In this document: in pieces, positions 41,886-50,042 of the stretch
How the letters are laid out: each line of letters starts with the position of its first letter
Position numbering within the stretch: the stretch's first letter is position 1
Assembly: GCA_041653955.1 (NCBI GenBank)
Contig: JBAZEH010000003.1
Location: 10,148-74,147 of the forward strand
From: UBA1562 sp041653955
Lineage (GTDB): Bacteria; Omnitrophota; Gorgyraeia; Gygaellales; Profunditerraquicolaceae
Direction of reading: 5' to 3'
DNA length: 64,000 nt
The notes under the pieces: model-generated
What the model was told of the DNA's origin: nothing
What the model saw: the letters and a program-made list of their open reading frames with translations, nothing else
Database searches by the model: none
Made by a program: the position numbers and the translations under genes

Positions 41886-43266
41886 AAAGATAATCACGGT
41901 CGCCTTGTTCCTGCCTGAAATAAGGGAGCTGATCAAGAATAAGGATTTTAACGGCCTGAAAGCCATAATAAAGAACCTTAATTCCGTGGACCTGGCGCAC
42001 GGATGGAGGCTCCTTGAGCCGCAGGAGAAGATAATTGTCTTTAAGATCCTGAGCACCAAGAAGTCGGTAGAGGTATTTGAGAACCTTAATATCTCCGAAC
42101 AGACATATATAATGAATAACCTGGATAACGTGGAGGTCTCCCAGGTCATAAATGAGATGGCCCCTGATGAACGGGCCGATCTTTTTAAGGAACTTCCAGG
42201 CAAGGTCTCTAAAAAACTATTCAACCTTATAAACAAAGAGGAGGCGCAGGATTTAAGGGAACTGATGGTCTATGAAGAGGGCACGGCAGGGAGTTTGATG
42301 ACTACCGAGCTTGTGGAACTTAGGAAAGATATGAGCGCCCGGCAGGCAATACTGACTATCCAGGGGACCCTGCGCGCCGAATACAGGGAGAATATATATT
42401 CGGTTTTCGTCACAGACGAGAGCCATAAGCTGATAGGCAGCATATCGCTGCAGGAGCTCTTAAAGTCCCCTCCGGATATATTGATCAAAGATATTATGGA
42501 GAGTACCGAGTATACCAAGATAGATTCCCAGACCGATATAAGTGAAGTTGCCAACCGATTCAAGAAATATGACCTGCTGGATGCCCCGATAGTTAATAAG
42601 GATAATACCCTGCTTGGCATAATCACCGTAGACGATATCGTTGAGACCATAGAAAAGGAAACGACCAAGGATATATACGAGATCGGTAAGATGGACGCCA
42701 AGGGCGGCGAGATAATCAGCTATAGCCGGGCGAATATAGGGGATTTGATAAAGAGGCGCGCCGGCTGGCTCATACTCCTTCTTGTATTTGATTTTTTGAC
42801 CGGGACCGTGTTGAAGAGCTTTGAGCATACATTAAGCACGGTAGTGGCCCTCGCGTTTTTTATACCCATGCTTCTGGATACAGGGGGTAATGCCGGGGCC
42901 CAGACCTCTATTACTATTATTAGGGGGCTGGCAACGGGAGATGTTAATTTTAAGAATATGTTCAAGGTGATCAAGCTTGAGCTGTCAACCGCCGTTGTAA
43001 TGGGGTTGATCATCGGCGGTGTCGCTTTCGGCAGGGCGTTCCTGCTGCAAAAGGATTTCTTCCTTGCCATAGTAGTAGGTATAAGCATGATCGCGATAGC
43101 TATACTGGCAATAAGCACAGGCGTATTCCTGCCCCTGTTTTCCAAAAAAGTAGGGCTTGACCCGGCGGTTTTGGCAGGCCCCATTACCACCAGCGTGGTT
43201 GATGTTATAGGGCTTATTATATATTTTAAGATCGCCCAAGTATTCATCCCGGCGCTAAGATTCTAA
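41866..43266 (+). CDS. mgtE: Magnesium transporter MgtE
   Basis: A 466-residue magnesium channel. The order is an N domain with the superhelical repeats (residues about 20-135), a CBS pair that senses Mg2+ (about 140-260, VFVTDESHKLIGSISLQELL and DAPIVNKDNTLLGIITVDD), then five membrane helices with PMLLDTGGNAGAQTS and LAGPITTSVVDVIGLIIYF lining the pore. The ATG overlaps nfnA by 20 bases, so expression is tied to the reductase. The next gene is the partner subunit of nfnA. Confidence 0.95.
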   Translation: MVNAVRKKIITVALFLPEIRELIKNKDFNGLKAIIKNLNSVDLAHGWRLLEPQEKIIVFKILSTKKSVEVFENLNISEQTYIMNNLDNVEVSQVINEMAPDERADLFKELPGKVSKKLFNLINKEEAQDLRELMVYEEGTAGSLMTTELVELRKDMSARQAILTIQGTLRAEYRENIYSVFVTDESHKLIGSISLQELLKSPPDILIKDIMESTEYTKIDSQTDISEVANRFKKYDLLDAPIVNKDNTLLGIITVDDIVETIEKETTKDIYEIGKMDAKGGEIISYSRANIGDLIKRRAGWLILLLVFDFLTGTVLKSFEHTLSTVVALAFFIPMLLDTGGNAGAQTSITIIRGLATGDVNFKNMFKVIKLELSTAVVMGLIIGGVAFGRAFLLQKDFFLAIVVGISMIAIAILAISTGVFLPLFSKKVGLDPAVLAGPITTSVVDVIGLIIYFKIAQVFIPALRF

Positions 43267-43291
43267 ACGAAGTGCCCCCTAAAGGATAAAG

Positions 43292-44674
43292 ATGAGAAAT
43301 AAGGTCCCGCAACAATCAGCGAAGGAACGCGTAAAGAATTTTTTTGAAGTTGCGCTCGGGTTATCCGGGGAACAGGCAAAAGCTGAAGCCGGCCGTTGCC
43401 TGCAGTGTAAAAATCCCCCTTGCGTAAAAGGGTGCCCCGTAGGCATAGATATCCCCGCGTTCATTAAATTAATAAAGGAAGGAAAAAGAAAAGAGGCGTT
43501 AGAAAAGATCAAGGAAAAAAATAATCTACCGGCTATATGCGGCCGCGTCTGCCCGCAGGAGGAGCAGTGCGAGGCAGCTTGCGTGTTGAATAAAAAGAAG
43601 GTACCGATAAATATAGGCGCCCTTGAAAGGTACGCGGCGGATTATGAATTAACAGGATCCGCGCAGAAACCATCCATTAAGCATTCTTCTGCGGGAGCTG
43701 ACAAAGCCGCGGTGGTAGGTTCGGGGCCCGCAGGGCTGACCTGTGCCGCGGACCTTGCCAGGATGGGTTATGATGTTACGCTCTTTGAGTCTTTGCATTT
43801 AGCGGGCGGAGTGCTTATGTATGGGATACCTGAATTCCGCCTCCCAAAAAAGATCGTCCAGGGGGAAGTGGATTATATAAAAAACCTGGGCGTAAAGGTC
43901 AACACCGATACCCTTATCGGCAATACTTTCAGTATACGCGATCTGTTTGAGGGGGGGTTTAGGGCAATATTTGTCGCTACCGGCGCGGGCTTACCCCAGT
44001 TCCTGGGTATACCGGGAGAGAATCTTGGCCGCGTTTATTCGGCAAATGAATTCCTGACGCGCGTAAATCTTATGAAATCGTATAAATTCCCTGAATATGC
44101 CACTCCGGTCAATATCGGGGATAAGGTAGCGGTTATAGGAGGAGGGAATGTGGCTTTTGACTGCGCCAGGGTAGCGCTTCGGCTCGGAAGACAGGTTACC
44201 CTGGTTTACCGCCGCACCGAAAATGAGATGCCGGCGAGGAGAGAAGAGGTCGAGAACGCCAAGGATGAAGGGGTGCCTTTTAAAGTTTTAACCCAGCCTG
44301 TCAGGATAATAGATGACGGCAAGGGGTTTGTCGGCGGACTGGAATGCCTGCAGATGGAATTAGGCGAACCTGATGAATCCGGCAGAAGAAGGCCCGTGCC
44401 TGTAAAAGATTCTAATTTCGTCCTGGATGTGGATACGGTCATAGTAGCTATAGGGCAAAACCCCAATCCATTATTGCCTAAAGTAACTCCTGAACTTAAG
44501 CTGAATAAAAAGGGCACGATCCGTGTAGATGAAGATTTTATGACATCCATACCGGGGGTATTTGCCGGGGGAGATATCATTACCGGAGCTGATACCGTGA
44601 TTTCGGCGATGGGGGCGGGCAAGAAGGCCGCCAAAGCGATAGACGCGTATATATGCAAGACAAAAAATACCTGA
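43292..44674 (+). CDS. gltA: NADPH-dependent glutamate synthase small subunit-like / NfnB
   Basis: A 460-residue GltD-like flavoprotein. The N-terminus has two cysteine clusters for [4Fe-4S] centres (CLQCKNPPCVKGCPVG and CGRVCPQEEQCEAAC), FAD motif VVGSGPAGLTCAADLARMG, an NADPH Rossmann motif VIGGGNVAFDCARVALRLG and C-terminal FAGGDIITGADTVISAMGAGKKAA. Proteins of this class are annotated as homotetrameric GltA, but with nfnA close by the NfnB role (NADPH:ferredoxin bifurcation) is more likely. It overlaps the PEGA gene by 22 bases. Confidence 0.9.
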   Translation: MRNKVPQQSAKERVKNFFEVALGLSGEQAKAEAGRCLQCKNPPCVKGCPVGIDIPAFIKLIKEGKRKEALEKIKEKNNLPAICGRVCPQEEQCEAACVLNKKKVPINIGALERYAADYELTGSAQKPSIKHSSAGADKAAVVGSGPAGLTCAADLARMGYDVTLFESLHLAGGVLMYGIPEFRLPKKIVQGEVDYIKNLGVKVNTDTLIGNTFSIRDLFEGGFRAIFVATGAGLPQFLGIPGENLGRVYSANEFLTRVNLMKSYKFPEYATPVNIGDKVAVIGGGNVAFDCARVALRLGRQVTLVYRRTENEMPARREEVENAKDEGVPFKVLTQPVRIIDDGKGFVGGLECLQMELGEPDESGRRRPVPVKDSNFVLDVDTVIVAIGQNPNPLLPKVTPELKLNKKGTIRVDEDFMTSIPGVFAGGDIITGADTVISAMGAGKKAAKAIDAYICKTKNT

Positions 44675-45567
44675 TCCTGCGCAGGATATTCTTTTGGCTA
44701 TTCTCCCTGGGGTTCATAGTTTTTGCCCCGTTAGCCCTTTTTTATTCTTTAGGATATAAGTTTGATACGCATTCAAGGCATTTTCAGAAAACAGGGGCGA
44801 TATCCATTAAAGCCTCCCCGCAACAGGCCAGGATATTTTTAGACGGTAACAAGATCAGTGAATCCGCTCCTTATGCCATAAGAGGGCTTTTGCCCGGCCA
44901 TTATACCGTAAAACTCGAAAAAGAAGGATTTTACCATTATGAAATACCGGTAGAGGTAAATTCTTCCTACGTCTATGATATAGATATTGTGCTTTTGCCC
45001 AAAACGGCGAATATAGAAAGGGCAGACCCGGATCTTAAGGTATACAAATTTTTCGTTGTAAAACGCCTTTTTAATAAAAAGATCATCGTATTTACTGACG
45101 ATGAAATATACCTCCTGGATGAAAAACTCGGGAACGCCCAGAAGATAGCCGACTTAAAAATTGACCCGCGGACGATAAATACCATAGAGGGCCTTGAAGA
45201 AGGGAATAACCAGCTTATATTCTGGAATAAGAGGAATATCTGGAGGACGGAGGTCTCCCAGGCGCGCGAAGAGGCCGGCAATGAGGCCGCGCTTATTTAT
45301 TCTTCCCGCGAGCCGATAAAGGATGTATTTATCGCCTTGAAAGGGAGATACCTTGTCGTACACGAGGGTATCAGGGTGGTTAACCTGGATATAGCAAACC
45401 CTACCGTCTTTTTCCCTGTTTTAGAGTTGAAAAGCTCCTTTGCCAAGGTATTTTACGATTCGGAATCAGAGGCCCTGTTCGTAAGGGATAATGAAACAAC
45501 TACTAACAGGCAAACGCTTTTTAAGATATACCTGACGGAATATATTGATGAGACAAGATCAGATTGA
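44653..45567 (+). CDS. PEGA domain membrane-anchored protein
   Basis: 304 residues with an N-terminal membrane helix (about 8-30) and one PEGA domain (about 45-115: GAISIKASPQQARIFLDG, GLLPGHYTVKLEKEGF). The remainder is a beta-rich region with repeated strand patterns (DDEIYLLDEKLGNAQKIADL), possibly a degenerate beta-propeller. PEGA domains occur on surface-layer and envelope proteins. It is coupled to the glycosyltransferase that follows, so both may act on the envelope. Confidence 0.72.
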   Translation: MQDKKYLILRRIFFWLFSLGFIVFAPLALFYSLGYKFDTHSRHFQKTGAISIKASPQQARIFLDGNKISESAPYAIRGLLPGHYTVKLEKEGFYHYEIPVEVNSSYVYDIDIVLLPKTANIERADPDLKVYKFFVVKRLFNKKIIVFTDDEIYLLDEKLGNAQKIADLKIDPRTINTIEGLEEGNNQLIFWNKRNIWRTEVSQAREEAGNEAALIYSSREPIKDVFIALKGRYLVVHEGIRVVNLDIANPTVFFPVLELKSSFAKVFYDSESEALFVRDNETTTNRQTLFKIYLTEYIDETRSD

Positions 45568-47035
45568 GAGGTTTTTAGAGGCGGTGCCGGGTTCTATCAG
45601 CTGGTTCATCCTGATACTTATATCCGCGCTGTTCATTTTTAAACCCATAGCGGTAGCGATCGTATTGATCGCTTACCTGATCTACTGGTTGTGCCGCCTG
45701 CTTTATATGAGCACCCTGTTAGCATTAGCGCACCGCAGGGTATCGTCGGCCAAGAATACAGATTGGCTCGCCCTTTGCCGGAATACCGCCTCGGATAAGA
45801 AGTTTGAAGATATTATTCATATAGTGCTCTACACGGTATATAAAGAACCGTACGAAGTAATAAGGGGGAGCCTTGAGGCGCTTGCTAAAGTAAACTACCC
45901 CCGCGATAAAATAATCGTAGCCCTGGCAGGGGAGGGAAGGGATGCCGGTTCCTCCGCAAAGTTAGGGAAGGCGAAGGAAGAATTCATCAAATATTTCAGG
46001 GATATCGTAATAACCATACACCCCGCAGGGGCCGCAGGGGAGATCCCCTGCAAAGGAGCAAATGCGACTTTTGCCGCCTCTAAAATAAAAGAATTACTGG
46101 AAAAAGAAGGCTTGCCGTTAGAGAATGTGGTTATCTCTTCTTTTGACGCGGATACATGCCCGGATAAGGATTATTTTTCCTGCCTGACATATAATTTCTT
46201 AAGTAATCCCAAAAGATACCAGACGAGTTTTCAGCCGCTGCCCATATACAATAATAATATCTATTATGTGCCGGCCTTTGCCAGGGTTATGGAGTTAGGT
46301 TCTACATTCTGGCAGATGATAGAGAGCATGCGTTACGAGAAGATAATAACATTCTCTTCGCACAGCATGAGTTTTAAGACCCTTGTAGACGTGGGGTACT
46401 GGCCCGTAAACCTCGTATCGGATGACTCTCTGATCTTTTGGAAATGTTTCCTGCATTTTAACGGCGATTACTCTACGGATTCCCTGGAAGCCCCGGTATA
46501 TATGGATATAGCGGTAGGAAAAAACTTTCTTGATACCATAGCTGTCCAGTACAGGCAGAAACGCAGGTGGGCATGGGGAGTAGAGACATTCGTATTTTTA
46601 GGGATGGGGCTGCTGCATAACCGCAATATTCCGTTGGCGGTAAAGATCAGAAGGCTTTATCAGATACTGGATAACCATATTAATTGGGCGACCTGGTCAA
46701 TAATCATAAGTTTCATAACACCGTTAGTCCTTTTATGGTCAAGGTTCATCCGCCCCGATTCCCTTATATTCTTTAACCTGTCTTATATAAACAGCGCTAT
46801 TTTTAATTCGCTGATCCTGATACTTTTCCTCTGTATTTTTATCAGCAGGGGGTTCGTGCCTCCCCGGCCGGAGAATGTGCCGCGCCGGGTATATATTTCT
46901 TTTATTTTGCAGTGGTTCTTTATACCTTTTGTTTCCGCTTTCCTGGGCTCGCTGCCTGCCTTAGACGCGCAGACCCGGCTTATGTTTAACAGCCGCCTGG
47001 GCTTTTACGCAACCCCTAAAAAAAGAATGAGGTGA
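45548..47035 (+). CDS. Membrane-bound family 2 glycosyltransferase
   Basis: About 495 residues: two N-terminal membrane helices (about 18-62), a cytoplasmic GT-A domain and three C-terminal helices. Catalytic signatures are SFDADTCPDKDYF (DxD), SDDSLIFWKCF (the acidic base region) and QYRQKRRWAWG (QxxRW), the set seen in processive GT2 enzymes such as cellulose or hyaluronan synthases. The product is not identifiable. ATG at 45548 is preferred to a TTG at 45545. It overlaps the PEGA gene and is followed by panB. Confidence 0.85.
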   Translation: MRQDQIERFLEAVPGSISWFILILISALFIFKPIAVAIVLIAYLIYWLCRLLYMSTLLALAHRRVSSAKNTDWLALCRNTASDKKFEDIIHIVLYTVYKEPYEVIRGSLEALAKVNYPRDKIIVALAGEGRDAGSSAKLGKAKEEFIKYFRDIVITIHPAGAAGEIPCKGANATFAASKIKELLEKEGLPLENVVISSFDADTCPDKDYFSCLTYNFLSNPKRYQTSFQPLPIYNNNIYYVPAFARVMELGSTFWQMIESMRYEKIITFSSHSMSFKTLVDVGYWPVNLVSDDSLIFWKCFLHFNGDYSTDSLEAPVYMDIAVGKNFLDTIAVQYRQKRRWAWGVETFVFLGMGLLHNRNIPLAVKIRRLYQILDNHINWATWSIIISFITPLVLLWSRFIRPDSLIFFNLSYINSAIFNSLILILFLCIFISRGFVPPRPENVPRRVYISFILQWFFIPFVSAFLGSLPALDAQTRLMFNSRLGFYATPKKRMR

Positions 47036-47037
47036 AG

Positions 47038-47868
47038 ATGGAAAAGAAAGTTACGGTGCAGGATATATTATCGTTAAAAGGTAAACGCAAGATCACCATG
47101 CTTACCGCTTACGATCATCCGCTCGCGTCTTTGATTGACCGCGCCGGGATCGATATGATCCTGGTGGGTGATTCAGTCGCCAATGTGGTTTTAGGGCTTG
47201 ACTCTACTACTAAGGTCGGAATGGCAGAAATGATCCATCACTCTAAAGCAGTAACGCGGGCGGTAAAACGCGCGCTGGTGGTAGGCGATATGCCTTATGA
47301 ATCTTACCAGGTGAACCCCGAAGAATCCGTAAAGAACGCGCGGCGCTTTATTGAAGAAGCAGGGTGTGGAGCGGTAAAATTGGAGTGGTTTAGCCGCTGC
47401 CTTGAGGTAACCGGGCAGATAATAAAAGCGGGTATCCCCGTGATGGGCCATATAGGCCTTACCCCCCAAACCGCAGACCAATTAGGCGGATTTAAGGTGC
47501 AGGGTAAGGACGCTGACCAGGCAAAGCGCCTGATCGACCAGGCCATAGCGTTAGAGAAGCTCGGGTGTTTTGCGATCGTCCTTGAATGCGTGCCTGATAA
47601 GATAGCGCAGATGATCACCGGAAAGATAAAGATGCCTACGATAGGCATAGGCGCGGGTGTGTATTGCGACGGACAGGTTTTGGTTACCCCTGACCTGCTC
47701 GGTTTGTTTGAGCGATTCACCCCTAAATTCGTCAAAAAATACGTCAACTTGTCTCCTATGATATCTAAAGCCATAGAGGAATACAAGAGAGAGGTTACAG
47801 AAGGCAGGTTTCCGGACAAAGAGCACAGCTTCAGCATAAAAGAAGAGGAGTTGAAGAAATTAAATTAA
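47038..47868 (+). CDS. panB: 3-methyl-2-oxobutanoate hydroxymethyltransferase
   Basis: Makes ketopantoate from 2-oxoisovalerate and methylene-tetrahydrofolate. About 276 residues: KITMLTAYDHPLASLIDRAG, VGDSVANVVLGLDSTT (metal-binding Asp), KLEWFSRCLEV, GHIGLTPQT and IGIGAGVYCDGQVLV. The ATG at 47038 lies 3 bases after GAGGTG (47029-47034) and is preferred over the in-frame GTG at 47032. panE, 11 kb away, does the next step. panC and panD are not in the window. Confidence 0.95.
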   Translation: MEKKVTVQDILSLKGKRKITMLTAYDHPLASLIDRAGIDMILVGDSVANVVLGLDSTTKVGMAEMIHHSKAVTRAVKRALVVGDMPYESYQVNPEESVKNARRFIEEAGCGAVKLEWFSRCLEVTGQIIKAGIPVMGHIGLTPQTADQLGGFKVQGKDADQAKRLIDQAIALEKLGCFAIVLECVPDKIAQMITGKIKMPTIGIGAGVYCDGQVLVTPDLLGLFERFTPKFVKKYVNLSPMISKAIEEYKREVTEGRFPDKEHSFSIKEEELKKLN

Positions 47869-47871
47869 AAG

Positions 47872-48612
47872 ATGAATAAGAGAGCGGTTAAAAATATACA
47901 GATTGCGGCCATATTCTTTATCTCTTTATTGTTTGTCGTAAGATTCGGGGGGGCAGGCATTTTAAGGGCATACGTTGAGATGGGTATCGGCAATTGCCGG
48001 ACGATGCCGGTATTGTGCGCCTATCCCGCGGAAGATATATCCGATACCGCTTTAGACAGCGCGTATATCTCCGGGCTCTTGCCTTATAAATTCCCGGGGA
48101 TGAATATATCGATCCCCAGGGGTTTTGCGGTTATAAAGGGGCGGGTAAAAAAAGTATATTATAAAAAGAAGAAGTTTGGCGCCGGGAGCCCGGTAGTATA
48201 TTTGCTGTATCAGAAGCCGCGGTTCTTTGTCAATCTGTTCCCCCAGGCCAAAAGGCACGGGATCGCCGATAATTACGAGTTCGTAAGCCGCACCATTTAT
48301 GCGGACCCCAGGAATATAAATAATATAATGGATGCCTTCTTTGTGATTATGAAGGCGATATTCACCCCTGACATAGGGGACCAGAAGAACGTGAAGATCG
48401 CCAAATTCAACCTTCCAGGAGGCAAGGGTTTCATTACATATAATTTTGACCCTTCGCGTAACTATTTTGATTGCGATGTGGTGTTTGCGGATGACAGCTT
48501 CTGCAAGGTATATATAAAAGACAAGGGGAAGGTTCTTCAGATGAAGGATGTGGCCGCGATTATATCAACCCTGAAAGTTTCGGATGCGGCAGCCTCTGAT
48601 GAAACAGGCTGA
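47872..48612 (+). CDS. Hypothetical membrane-anchored protein
   Basis: 246 residues with one N-terminal hydrophobic helix (about 10-30), then a probably periplasmic domain with no family I recognise. Visible features: basic stretch KKVYYKKKKFGAG, and alternating beta-strand segments toward the end (GKGFITYNFDPSRNYFDCDVV). It follows panB by 3 bases and precedes the promoter of glyS, so it is probably the last gene of its operon. Confidence 0.65.
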   Translation: MNKRAVKNIQIAAIFFISLLFVVRFGGAGILRAYVEMGIGNCRTMPVLCAYPAEDISDTALDSAYISGLLPYKFPGMNISIPRGFAVIKGRVKKVYYKKKKFGAGSPVVYLLYQKPRFFVNLFPQAKRHGIADNYEFVSRTIYADPRNINNIMDAFFVIMKAIFTPDIGDQKNVKIAKFNLPGGKGFITYNFDPSRNYFDCDVVFADDSFCKVYIKDKGKVLQMKDVAAIISTLKVSDAAASDETG

Positions 48613-48634
48613 ATTGCGTTAATGGAAGTTTCCC

Positions 48635-48663
48635 TTGACTTTTGAGTGAACTTACGTTAAAAA
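48635..48663 (+). promoter_or_regulatory. Putative promoter of glyS
   Basis: TTGACT (48635-48640), 17-base spacer, TAAAAA (48658-48663). Only nine bases separate the -10 box from the glyS ATG, so a transcript starting at the usual distance would have a leader of about three bases. Confidence 0.55.
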
Positions 48664-48672
48664 TAAAGGTCT

Positions 48673-50001
48673 ATGAGTATCAATATTATGGATAAGATAG
48701 TCGCCCTCTGCAAACGCAGGGGCTTTGTATTCCAGTCCTCGGATATATACGGCGGTTTAAGCAATACGTGGGATTACGGCCCGTATGGCGTGGAGCTGAA
48801 GAATAATGTCAAGCGCGCCTGGTGGAGGTCCGTAGTTTATGAGCGTAATGATATCCTGGGTATGGATGCCGCGATATTAATGCATCCTAAGGTATGGCAG
48901 GCATCCGGGCACGTGGATAATTTTTATGACTTAAAGAGTGACTGTAAATCCTGCAAGAAACGTTTCAAGGCGGCTGACCTGAAAGACCCCAAAAAGTGCC
49001 CTGAATGTAAGGGTGATCTGACAGAGGCGCGCCCATTTAACCTGATGTTCAAGACGCACCAGGGGCCCGTAGAAGATGAAGGGAACTTGCTTTATTTAAG
49101 GCCCGAGACAGCGCAGGGTATCTTCGTGAATTTCTCGAATATCCTTGATTCCCGCCATCCCAAACTTCCCTTTGGCCTGGCGCAGATAGGCAAGGCATTT
49201 CGCAATGAAATTACCCCGGGGAATTTTACTTTCCGCACGCGCGAGTTTGAGCAGATGGAGATAGAATATTTTGTCAGGCCCGATGAGGCGGATAAAAAGC
49301 TGGAAGAGTGGATTGATTACCGTTTCAGCTGGTATCCGGCTTTAGGGATGAAGAAAGAGAATTTGAGGAAGCGCCCGCACGCTAAAGATGAACTCGCGCA
49401 TTACGCCAGGGCGTGCACCGATATAGAATATAATTTTCCTTTCGGGTGGTCGGAACTTGAGGGTATCGCCAACAGGACTGATTTTGACCTGAAACAGCAC
49501 GCGCAAACCAGCGGAAAGGACCTGCAATATTTTGACGACGCGGCAAAGACTAAATTTTACCCGTATATCATAGAGCCGTCAGGCGGGGTGGATAGGGCGG
49601 TATTGGCGTTCCTGACTGATGCTTATCATGAAGAAAAGGTCAAAGAAGATACGCGCGTTGTACTTAAGCTCCATAAGGATCTTGCTCCGGTAAAAGTGGC
49701 GGTGTTGCCGCTTTTAAAGAACCGCCCGGAGATAGTTGAACTGGCAAAGAAGCTGGCACAGGGTTTGAAAAAGAGCATTGTCACGGTATATGATGATACC
49801 GCGGCTATCGGCAAGCTTTACCGCAGGCAGGATGAAGTCGGAACGCTCTATTGCGTTACCGTGGATGTGCAGTCATTGGAAGACAAACAGGTAACTGTCC
49901 GGGACAGGGATACAATGAAGCAGGACAGAATAGGGATAGATAATTTAAAAGGTTATCTTACAGAAAAACTTAACGAAGGGGACACCCTCCCGATTGGCTG
50001 A
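48673..50001 (+). CDS. glyS: Glycine--tRNA ligase, dimeric type
   Basis: A class II synthetase of the alpha-2 family (bacterial short and eukaryotic form). The 442 residues show RRGFVFQSSDIYGGLSNTWDYGP, a zinc knuckle (CKSCKKRF and CPECKGDL), motif 2-like RPETAQGIFVNFSNI and IAFRNEITPGNF-type QIGKAFRNEITPG, and a C-terminal anticodon domain. The last codons (GDTLPIG) and the stop lie inside a 'gggacaccc' palindromic element, as in uvrB. No Shine-Dalgarno sequence precedes the ATG. Confidence 0.96.
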   Translation: MSINIMDKIVALCKRRGFVFQSSDIYGGLSNTWDYGPYGVELKNNVKRAWWRSVVYERNDILGMDAAILMHPKVWQASGHVDNFYDLKSDCKSCKKRFKAADLKDPKKCPECKGDLTEARPFNLMFKTHQGPVEDEGNLLYLRPETAQGIFVNFSNILDSRHPKLPFGLAQIGKAFRNEITPGNFTFRTREFEQMEIEYFVRPDEADKKLEEWIDYRFSWYPALGMKKENLRKRPHAKDELAHYARACTDIEYNFPFGWSELEGIANRTDFDLKQHAQTSGKDLQYFDDAAKTKFYPYIIEPSGGVDRAVLAFLTDAYHEEKVKEDTRVVLKLHKDLAPVKVAVLPLLKNRPEIVELAKKLAQGLKKSIVTVYDDTAAIGKLYRRQDEVGTLYCVTVDVQSLEDKQVTVRDRDTMKQDRIGIDNLKGYLTEKLNEGDTLPIG

Positions 50002-50013
50002 AGGGGTGTCCCT
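49978..50013 (+). repeat. Palindromic 'gggacaccc' element overlapping the glyS stop
   Basis: GGGGACACCCT (49978-49988) pairs with GGGTGTCCCT (50004-50013). The segment through CCCGATTGGC is identical to the copy before coaX. The glyS TGA stop (49999-50001) lies in the loop, so the left arm is translated. Confidence 0.88.
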
Positions 50014-50042
50014 AAGAATGAAAAAGGAGGGTTTTAAAGGAA

